A stretch of 6,766 nucleotides of DNA from Kiritimatiellia bacterium (GTDB lineage: Bacteria; Verrucomicrobiota; Kiritimatiellia; RFP12; UBA1067). The translations under genes and the position numbers were made by a program. The notes under the pieces were generated by a model that saw only the letters and a list, made by a program, of their open reading frames with translations, made no database searches and was not told where the DNA came from. The DNA lies in the NCBI GenBank assembly GCA_017459225.1, contig JAFUDL010000012.1, positions 1 through 6,766 on the forward strand. The letters run 5' to 3'. Shown here piece by piece: positions 1 through 4,933 of this stretch (position 1 is the first letter of the stretch; each line of letters begins with the position of its first letter).

Positions 1-104
1 CCAACGTATTTGATGCGCAGCTGCTCCACCGCCGCGGCATCAGCTGCGGCGGCAATCTCGGCCAGCGACGCGGCCTTGCCCTGTTCAAGTTCTTCGAGTG
101 TCAT
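1..104 (-). CDS. pheS: Phenylalanine-tRNA ligase alpha subunit, N-terminal fragment (cut by window edge)
   Basis: The minus-strand frame from ATG at 104 runs open to the window edge and gives 34 complete codons. It begins MTLEELEQGKAASLAEIAAA and ends with the residues EQLRIKYVG. This matches the start of PheS: a short acidic helix, then an Ala-rich stretch, then an (L/V)R(V/I)xY(L/V)G motif just before the KKG segment that leads into the coiled-coil arm. PheS with PheT charges tRNA-Phe with phenylalanine in the cytoplasm. The catalytic domain lies outside the window, so the call rests on this N-terminal arm only. A purine-rich AGAAAGAAAG stretch at 112-121 is the only candidate ribosome site, and it is weak. 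A well-formed promoter lies directly upstream at 134-162, so this gene can be transcribed independently of the dehydrogenase gene before it. An unrelated Ala-rich helical protein is the main alternative. Confidence 0.72.
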   Translation of the reverse strand, partial: MTLEELEQGKAASLAEIAAAADAAAVEQLRIKYV

Positions 105-133
105 AAAACGACTTTCTTTCTGTAGGTCACAAT

Positions 134-162
134 ATTATACCCCATTCCGCGCTCAGGGGCAA
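134..162 (-). promoter_or_regulatory. Sigma70-type promoter for pheS
   Basis: On the minus strand a perfect -10 box TATAAT (134-139) is preceded by exactly 17 bp and then by TTGCCC (157-162), which matches 4 of 6 positions of the -35 consensus. Transcription would start near 127, leaving a leader of about 23 nt before the ATG at 104. The -35 box and part of the spacer lie inside the last codons of the upstream dehydrogenase gene, whose stop is at 153-155. This local AT-rich patch stands out from the GC-rich surroundings. Confidence 0.7.
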
Positions 163-1514
163 GCGGCGGGAAAGGCCCGGCGCGCAAAATCGTCGAGCTG
201 GCCGGTGATGGCGAGGAAGTCGAGCGACATGTAGCGGTCACGCATGAATATGGTCTTGCGAGCGTCGGCGAGCGACGCCTCCACCGTGGAGCCTATCTCT
301 TCGGGCGTCGTCGGCGCGCCCACCACGCGCAGTCGCCTCTCAATCTCGGCGGACGGCACAAGCTGCCCTTCCAGGCGCGCACGTATCTGCGGCCAGCGCG
401 CCTTGAAGCTTTCGAGCCGCCCACGCGTTGATTCGCGATCAACAAACTTCGCCCTCACCGCCTTCACTCCTATCTCGGGGAACTTCGTGCCAGCGAATGC
501 CGCCGCGCCATCCTTCTCCTGCTCTTTGAGAGGACGCCAGTTCCGCAGACACTTCTCCACGTCGAGCCGCGAATAGTCGAACGCGAGCATCTGCTCGTAA
601 ACGCGGCACATGAAGAGGGTGAACACGCCCACCTGGATTCCATGCGGCACGATCTCGCCCTTGTAGGTGTGGTCGCGCATCTCGAGTAGATGGCTGAAGA
701 GATGCTCCGCGCCTGAGGCGGGGCGAGAGCTCTGCATGTCCTGCATCGCGAATCCGCCGAGCATGAGGCCTTCCACGAAGCGCGTCATCGGCTCGGTCTT
801 CATCGCGGCAACGCCTTCCGGATCGCCGATGGCGTCCTTGAGTCCGTCCTGCACCGTGTGCCAGGCGGAGTCGTGCCATTCGGAGGCGCCAAGCTCGTAG
901 GCGAGGATCCAGTCCGCCCCGGCAGGCACCTTTGCCATCAGGTCGGCGAAGCCGCTCGCGGCCATCCACGCGGGCGCAGTGCGCATCACGTCGAGGTCGG
1001 CGATGATTGCGCGCGGCGCGGGGCATGGGTACGTCTGCTTCGCACCCTCGGGACTTCTAAGCGCCGCTCCGAAGCTCGAATAGCCGTCCACGCTCGCCGC
1101 TGTCGCCACGGTCATGTAGGGGATGTTGAGTTCGCCGCTCGCCCTCTTGACGAGGTCGTTCACAACTCCGCTGCCTGCGGCCACCGGCACCATCGCCTCG
1201 CCGGAACGCGCCGCCTTAGCCTTCGCGATCGCGTCGCGCACTTCGGCGGCGTAGTGGTAGTCGGCATGGAACGTGCGCCCGCCTGGCTCCAGCACGTACT
1301 CCGCCACGTCCACCCCGGCCTCTCGCAGCAGCTCCTCCACGCGCTCTCCCGCGGCGGCTCTAGTGCGCGGATCGCACACCACTATTGCGTGCGCCACGCC
1401 GGGAAACTGCGCCTTGAAAACGGCGGCCGTCTCGCGCAGCACACCATCGCCGATCACGCACGCCTTCGTGTCGGCAGCGCGCTTCAGCGCGGCATCTATC
1501 ATCTCTTTCGACAT
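153..1514 (-). CDS. egsA: sn-glycerol-1-phosphate dehydrogenase (AraM/EgsA family)
   Basis: A 453-residue member of the iron-containing alcohol dehydrogenase superfamily, G1PDH branch. The family reduces dihydroxyacetone phosphate to sn-glycerol-1-phosphate with NAD(P)H in the cytoplasm. Visible motifs are GSGVVNDL (114-121, nucleotide-binding loop), TAASVDGYSS (138-147), IIADLDV (170-176), SGFADLMAK (187-195), SRPASGAEHLFSH (263-275) and PHGIQVG (290-296). By family analogy D191, H271 and H291 are the likely divalent-metal ligands. The set is intact, so the enzyme should be active. At 453 residues it is longer than B. subtilis AraM (about 394). The extra length is at the C-terminus, in a helical, charged region. 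The frame also allows TTG at 1523, but ATG at 1514 is chosen because AGAAAGG at 1524-1530 sits 9 nt upstream of it and directly abuts the TTG. No geranylgeranylglyceryl phosphate synthase or PcrB partner is in the window. Nothing suggests recent transfer. Confidence 0.9.
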   Translation of the reverse strand: MSKEMIDAALKRAADTKACVIGDGVLRETAAVFKAQFPGVAHAIVVCDPRTRAAAGERVEELLREAGVDVAEYVLEPGGRTFHADYHYAAEVRDAIAKAKAARSGEAMVPVAAGSGVVNDLVKRASGELNIPYMTVATAASVDGYSSFGAALRSPEGAKQTYPCPAPRAIIADLDVMRTAPAWMAASGFADLMAKVPAGADWILAYELGASEWHDSAWHTVQDGLKDAIGDPEGVAAMKTEPMTRFVEGLMLGGFAMQDMQSSRPASGAEHLFSHLLEMRDHTYKGEIVPHGIQVGVFTLFMCRVYEQMLAFDYSRLDVEKCLRNWRPLKEQEKDGAAAFAGTKFPEIGVKAVRAKFVDRESTRGRLESFKARWPQIRARLEGQLVPSAEIERRLRVVGAPTTPEEIGSTVEASLADARKTIFMRDRYMSLDFLAITGQLDDFARRAFPAACP

Positions 1515-1523
1515 ATTCGTCAA

Positions 1524-1530
1524 CCTTTCT
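1524..1530 (-). promoter_or_regulatory. Ribosome binding site that sets the G1PDH start
   Basis: AGAAAGG on the minus strand lies 9 nt before ATG 1514. The in-frame TTG at 1523 would touch it with no spacing, so the ATG is the better start. It is the clearest Shine-Dalgarno-like site in the window. Confidence 0.6.
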
Positions 1531-1558
1531 CGCCTGTGCTTCTGATGCAGGCACCCAC

Positions 1559-1587
1559 ATTATGCCATATCCACGCCGAGCGCACAA
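1559..1587 (-). promoter_or_regulatory. Probable promoter for the G1PDH gene (extended -10)
   Basis: The minus strand carries CATAAT (1559-1564, 5 of 6 with TATAAT) preceded by TGG, forming an extended -10 (TGn) element. With a 17-bp spacer it is preceded by TTGTGC (1582-1587), which matches only 3 of 6 positions, as is usual for extended -10 promoters. Predicted transcription start is near 1552, giving a leader of about 38 nt that includes the ribosome site. Confidence 0.5.
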
Positions 1588-1605
1588 GCCAGAACGCTTC
1601 GACTC

Positions 1606-1622
1606 ACCATACAAAACCATAC
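1606..1622. repeat. Direct repeat ACCATAC x2, 10-bp period
   Basis: ACCATAC occurs at 1606-1612 and 1616-1622, separated by AAA, so the copies are exactly one helical turn apart. On the minus strand this reads GTATGGT-TTT-GTATGGT. It is centred about 60 bp upstream of the predicted G1PDH transcription start, a typical position for an activator site. Only the repeat is observed; the regulatory role is inferred. Confidence 0.4.
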
Positions 1623-1685
1623 GAAGACGGAGGCTCGTAGAACGGAAAAACGCCACCGCGACATACAGATAATTCGATTTCCGGC

Positions 1686-1714
1686 TTGCGCGGAGAAAGC
1701 CGATTTGATATCAT
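1686..1714 (+). promoter_or_regulatory. Candidate promoter for the membrane-protein gene
   Basis: TATCAT (1709-1714, 5 of 6) is preceded by TGA, forming an extended -10, and by TTGCGC (1686-1691, 3 of 6) with a 17-bp spacer. The start would be near 1721, with a leader of about 110 nt before GTG 1831. The -10 overlaps the palindrome TGATATCA (1706-1713), which could serve as an operator half. This is weaker than the pheS promoter. Confidence 0.35.
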
Positions 1715-1830
1715 TGAAACACGAAATCTTTCTTACGCGCATTGTGGTTTCTCCGAGTTCCGTCAAGCCGCGTGGCTTGGCTCGAGAATGGCGCGAAAGA
1801 GTGATTCCGTTTCAACAACCTCAATCGACA

Positions 1831-2661
1831 GTGCGCTTCACCTACACATATCGCTCTTCAGACGGCGAACGGCATACCGCCGAGATTGAGGCCGAGAACC
1901 GCGACGCGGCGTTTGCGAAGATTCGTACGGAACTGGGCATCAAGCCGATCAAGGTGAACGCTGTCGACGCGGCAAACGATTCTGGACACGCGGTGGCCGA
2001 GAAGCCGCGCGGCCGCGCGAAAATGTGGGGCGCCGTTGTCGTAACGGCGGCGATCCTCTCTGTGGCAGGCGGCGCGCTCTGGTGGATGCGGCGAGCTTCG
2101 AATAATGCGCCATACCAGGTGATGACGCCACAGGGACCAATCACCTATATCACGGCCATGCCCCTTCCTCGCCAGAAGATTCCGGGCGACAGAATGCGAA
2201 TCGAAGCGGCCCGCCAAACTGCGTTCCAGTCTTCAGCTGAACGCTTTCTCGCGCTTTTCGCCGAACCAGGACGGACAACCGCCGCCGAACAGGCGGATGC
2301 AACGCCTGCAGACGATGAGTTCAAGGCCTGTCTTGGCCGGCCAATCCGAATCGCATCCAACGACTTCACCGAAGTGGTGGACCTCAAGCGCATAGTCACC
2401 AGCATGAAGCGCGAGATGCAGGCCTATCTGGCAGGCGGGGGCACAGCTCGGGAATACTGCGAGGAGCTCGCGAAACGGCAGAAGCTGGAGACTTCGTACC
2501 GCGAGAACGCCGAGAAGCGGCTGGCGGGGATGCTGGCGAATCCCAAGGAGGCATACGCCTACTGGCTGAAGGCAAACGCTTCACTGAAGTCGATGGGCAT
2601 CTACGAGCTGCCGTTACCCGACGCCCTGCACAGTTTCCAGTCAAAGCTTGATCTGGACTAG
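1831..2661 (+). CDS. Uncharacterised single-pass membrane protein with GspF/PilC-like N-terminal module
   Basis: A 276-residue protein if read from GTG 1831. Residues 1-42 (FTYTYRSSDGERHTAEIEAE, then RDAAFAKIRTELGIKPIKV) follow the pattern of the short N-terminal piece of type II secretion/pilus GspF/PilC proteins: strand, strand ending in G.IEA, helix of xAxxxL, then GIxPxxV. No GspF membrane domain follows. Instead there is a linker rich in Ala, Lys and Arg (about 43-64) and one hydrophobic helix at 65-86 flanked by RGRAK and RR. An Ala-, Glu- and Lys-rich, mainly helical domain of about 190 residues follows, with two Cys. No catalytic motif is seen. The frame is open from TTG 1705 (with GGAG at 1692-1695), but those 42 residues show no family character and overlap a candidate promoter, so GTG 1831 is preferred despite lacking a clear ribosome site. 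It is the only plus-strand gene and converges with the thiamine gene 14 bp away. Function unknown. Confidence 0.75.
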   Translation: MRFTYTYRSSDGERHTAEIEAENRDAAFAKIRTELGIKPIKVNAVDAANDSGHAVAEKPRGRAKMWGAVVVTAAILSVAGGALWWMRRASNNAPYQVMTPQGPITYITAMPLPRQKIPGDRMRIEAARQTAFQSSAERFLALFAEPGRTTAAEQADATPADDEFKACLGRPIRIASNDFTEVVDLKRIVTSMKREMQAYLAGGGTAREYCEELAKRQKLETSYRENAEKRLAGMLANPKEAYAYWLKANASLKSMGIYELPLPDALHSFQSKLDLD

Positions 2662-2663
2662 CA

Positions 2664-2689
2664 GCCGCCCAGAGGTCAATACGGGCGGT
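2664..2689. terminator. Weak stem-loop between convergent genes
   Basis: CCGCCC (2665-2670) pairs with GGGCGG (2683-2688), with an additional G-T pair at 2664/2689 and a 12-nt loop. It lies in the 14-bp gap and the last codons of the thiamine pyrophosphokinase gene, where a bidirectional terminator would be expected. Neither side has a T-tract and the loop is large, so it is a marginal candidate. Confidence 0.2.
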
Positions 2690-3305
2690 AGACGATTAAC
2701 GGGCGATTTGTCGAGATGGTGAATTCCGCGCCGGTGGCTCGGTTGAGAGTGCCGCGCCACAGCGAATCAAGCGGCACACCGTTGAGCGGCCATTCCAAAC
2801 CGACAGAAGTCGCCTGCGTTCCGTGCGAGGGCGCGAACACCGAGACAGCATCCCCAGGCGTGCTCTCGTAGGTACGCGTGTTGGTTGCAACAGTGAACAC
2901 GCCTGCGTTTGTCACGAGCATGATGTCCGGTGCCTCGCGTGCGAAGTCGATCAAGCGAAAAACGTTGCCGAGAAAATGGTCGTCGCGCAGGCCGTCAGCA
3001 CCGAGAATCACAATCCCCTTCTCGCCATAGCGCGCCACAGCCACGCAGAACGCCTTCGCGAGGTCGTTCGTTTCCTGTTCGGCGACATGCACAAACCTCT
3101 CGCCGAGAGCGGCCTTCTGCGCATCGTCGAGAGAATCTCCATCGCCCACAACGAGATCGGGCTCGCGTCCAAGCGCAATCGCCTTCGCGTATGCGCCGTC
3201 GCAGCACACCACGCGCTCCGCCGCCGCGAAGAGCGAAAGCGGTATCGAATGCGATGGCGTCGCGCCATTCGCGAGAATGACTGTCTTTGGATGGGGCATA
3301 TTCAT
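2676..3305 (-). CDS. Thiamine pyrophosphokinase
   Basis: A 209-residue thiamine pyrophosphokinase (ThiN/TPK1-type fold). It transfers pyrophosphate from ATP to thiamine to give thiamine diphosphate in the cytoplasm, the salvage route to the cofactor. Motifs in order: CCDGA (34-38), GDGDS (54-58, the GDxDS metal/ATP site, with Gly where Leu is common), EQETNDLAKA (76-85, the family's (T/N)DxxKA motif) and GLRDDHFLGN (105-114, matching GxRxDHxxxN). The C-terminal half is the beta-rich thiamine-binding domain. Length is normal for the family and closest in style to Bacteroidetes-type enzymes. ATG 3305 overlaps the preceding radical SAM stop in an ATGA, which suggests translational coupling. A second ATG at 3299 lies 6 nt after GGTGGA (3306-3311) and is an equally reasonable start, making a 207-residue protein. 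No other thiamine gene and no recognisable TPP riboswitch is present. Confidence 0.92.
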   Translation of the reverse strand: MNMPHPKTVILANGATPSHSIPLSLFAAAERVVCCDGAYAKAIALGREPDLVVGDGDSLDDAQKAALGERFVHVAEQETNDLAKAFCVAVARYGEKGIVILGADGLRDDHFLGNVFRLIDFAREAPDIMLVTNAGVFTVATNTRTYESTPGDAVSVFAPSHGTQATSVGLEWPLNGVPLDSLWRGTLNRATGAEFTISTNRPLIVYRPY

Positions 3306-4882
3306 TCCACCGATTTGAACCAGAAGGAGATGGGCTTGGAGAAGCCGGTGCCGCGCATGAAGTTGTAGAGGGCGAGCTTGAGCGCCTTGCCGATGCGGTT
3401 CCAGTCGGGCGCATTCGGCTCTTCGTATGGAATCTCGTTCAGGGCGAACGTGCGCCCGCGGCTGCGACTACGGCCTGCGACCGATGCACGGACGGAAGGC
3501 GCAAGACGGATGCCGAAACGCGCCGGATCCTTTGCGATCGGCGAATGCACCGTTAGGGCGAAGCGATGGAAGAACGCGCTCTGCACAAGCCCTTCCTTGA
3601 AGAAGCGTCTCACGTGGGAGAGCGCGGCGCGGGCCTCGCGTTCCGTCTCTGTGGGAAAGGCGTACATTAGATATGCGTGCACCATGATTCCGGCGTCGCG
3701 GAACGCGGTGAGAGCGGCGCGTGCGGATGCGAGCGTGATGCCCTTGTTCATCAGGGCGAGAAGACGGTCCACCGCACACTCGAGGCCTCCGCTCACCGCG
3801 ATGCATCCCGCGCGGGCCATCAGGCGCGCGAGCTGCGGAGTGAAGGCGGTGTCGAAGCGGATGTTGCCCCACCAGCGGCAGCGGAACTTGCGCTTCACGA
3901 TCTCGCGGCAGACGCGCGCGATTAGCGCGGGAGGCATCGCCTCGTCGGTGAAGTGGAACGACGGAACGTCGCTTCCCGTCTCGGCGGCAAGGGCCTGCAT
4001 TGCGTCCACCACCGAGGCGGCGCTCGGCATCTCGAAGCTCTTTATGTAGTCGAGCGTCACGTCGCAGAAGGCGCACTTGTGCCAGTAGCAGCCGCGCGCC
4101 ATCTGAAGCTTGAGCCAGCGGCCCGTGGACCACAACCTGTGCATCGGATTTTCGGTCTCGGGCAAATCCATGTACAGAGAGAGGTCGAGACCCTCGTAGG
4201 ACGGTTTTACAAGTGCGGGCACGGGAACTTCCTTCTCGTCTGTACCCTCCAGCAGCTCGATCCACGGCGCGTAGCCTTCGTCGTACATCACGACGTCGAA
4301 GAACCTACCCACGCGCTTGTCGTCCAGCGAGCGCAGCTCCGTATTCACATATCCGCCGCCAAGTATGAGACACACGTCTGGCGCAAGGCGGCGCACCGTC
4401 TTCGCGATGCGGAACGAGCCGAGCAGCGTACCGGGGAAAGGACACGCCACGCCCACCATGTCGGGACGCGTCTCGCGCAGCACCTCCTCCACCTTCGCCT
4501 CAAGGATGCGATCCACGGCGCTTCGCTTTCTGAGCCTGCGCAGCACCAATCCGAAATCCGGCACCGCCACGCCTAGATGCTCCGCGTAGCGGGAAAAGCC
4601 GAAGTCGGGATCCACATTGTCGCGTATCCACAGCGCCAGCTCGTCAATGTACGCCGTTGGACGCACCTTCGCCTCAGGCGGAAGATGCGGGTTCTGCAGA
4701 ATCTCGATCGCCTCGTCCGCAAAGTCGTCCCCATACGTGCGCAGCATCTCCAGCGCCACCTCGATCGAGAGGTCGCGCTGGGCGCACTTGTATCCTCTTT
4801 GCGAAAGAAACCCCACCAGCGAAGGCGTGGCGGGGTATGGTGTGTTCAGCTGAACGAAGGGCGGAGTGAGAAGCAGAATCAT
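3302..4882 (-). CDS. B12-binding-domain radical SAM protein, substrate unknown
   Basis: A 526-residue protein. Residues 1-190 form a Rossmann-like cobalamin-binding-type domain (start MILLLTPPFVQLNTPYPATP, then VGVACPFPG and LILGGGYVNTELRS), interrupted by a helical insertion at about 45-135. The position equivalent to the B12-ligating DxHxxG motif reads DLSIEV (37-42), so the usual histidine is absent. Cobalamin, if bound, would be held without it. The radical SAM core follows, with cluster cysteines C265, C270 and C273 in RGCYWHKCAFCD, a CX4CX2C spacing instead of the common CX3CX2C. The core also has SGGLE (SAM-binding GxE-like strand) and YAFPTET. The C-terminus is basic (a GRSRSRGR run) with an aromatic tail. 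Such enzymes use a 5'-deoxyadenosyl radical, often for methylation or rearrangement, but this sequence gives no substrate. ATG 4882 has no Shine-Dalgarno site and follows a heptad repeat array by two bases. The gene lies 47 bp after the helicase and overlaps the thiamine kinase gene by 4 bp. Confidence 0.85.
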   Translation of the reverse strand: MILLLTPPFVQLNTPYPATPSLVGFLSQRGYKCAQRDLSIEVALEMLRTYGDDFADEAIEILQNPHLPPEAKVRPTAYIDELALWIRDNVDPDFGFSRYAEHLGVAVPDFGLVLRRLRKRSAVDRILEAKVEEVLRETRPDMVGVACPFPGTLLGSFRIAKTVRRLAPDVCLILGGGYVNTELRSLDDKRVGRFFDVVMYDEGYAPWIELLEGTDEKEVPVPALVKPSYEGLDLSLYMDLPETENPMHRLWSTGRWLKLQMARGCYWHKCAFCDVTLDYIKSFEMPSAASVVDAMQALAAETGSDVPSFHFTDEAMPPALIARVCREIVKRKFRCRWWGNIRFDTAFTPQLARLMARAGCIAVSGGLECAVDRLLALMNKGITLASARAALTAFRDAGIMVHAYLMYAFPTETEREARAALSHVRRFFKEGLVQSAFFHRFALTVHSPIAKDPARFGIRLAPSVRASVAGRSRSRGRTFALNEIPYEEPNAPDWNRIGKALKLALYNFMRGTGFSKPISFWFKSVE

Positions 4883-4884
4883 CT

Positions 4885-4933
4885 AGTTCAGAGTTCAAAG
4901 TTCAGAGTTTGAAGTTCAGAGTTTTGAGTTTAA
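4885..4933. repeat. Tandem heptad repeat, seven 7-bp units (AGTTYRR-like)
   Basis: On the plus strand the units are AGTTCAG, AGTTCAA, AGTTCAG, AGTTTGA, AGTTCAG, AGTTTTG and AGTTTAA, exactly 7 bp each, filling 49 bp. All seven begin AGTT, and three are identical (AGTTCAG). A degenerate eighth unit, GGTTCTG, follows at 4934-4940 inside the helicase coding region. On the transcribed strand each unit ends in AACT. The last unit contains the helicase stop TAA (4930-4932), and the array ends two bases before the radical SAM ATG. It fills essentially the whole spacer between the two genes and is AT-rich against a GC-rich background. Confidence 0.9.

Larger units (their letters stand above)
1515..1830. 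other. Divergent intergenic region between G1PDH and the membrane-protein gene
   Basis: This stretch of about 316 bp is visibly more AT-rich than its neighbours and separates two divergent genes. It holds the G1PDH ribosome site (1524-1530) and extended -10 promoter (1559-1587), a 10-bp-period direct repeat (1606-1622), and a plus-strand promoter candidate (1686-1714) that contains the perfect 8-bp palindrome TGATATCA (1706-1713). The plus-strand reading frame is open from TTG 1705, but the encoded residues before 1831 look non-coding and overlap the candidate -10. No small RNA, riboswitch or tRNA fold was recognised by eye. Confidence 0.6.

Noticed and set aside
1515..1523. TTG at 1523 as the G1PDH start
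   Set aside because: The best ribosome site (1524-1530) touches it directly, while ATG 1514 has a usable 9-nt spacing.
858..1640. 260-codon plus-strand open frame opposite the G1PDH gene
   Set aside because: It is antisense to a gene with clear family motifs, its translation is rich in His, Arg and Ala with no recognisable domain, and long antisense frames are expected in GC-rich coding DNA.
3421..3480. Possible frameshift at the Arg/Ser-rich stretch near the radical SAM C-terminus
   Set aside because: The basic run GRSRSRGR looks odd, but the frame continues into a plausible C-terminal tail and reaches a stop that overlaps the next start, so no frameshift is needed.
3468..4265. 265-codon minus-strand open frame inside the radical SAM gene
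   Set aside because: It is an alternate-frame shadow of the radical SAM core with Arg-rich low-information sequence. The real frame has the cluster cysteines.
2676..4882. A TPP riboswitch controlling the radical SAM and thiamine pyrophosphokinase pair
   Set aside because: There is no intergenic space between the two genes, the spacer before the radical SAM gene is filled by the heptad array, and no THI-box-like sequence was recognised.
4885..4933. CRISPR-like or phage attachment repeat
   Set aside because: The units are 7 bp with no spacers, no cas or integrase gene is nearby, and the array is a simple tandem repeat.
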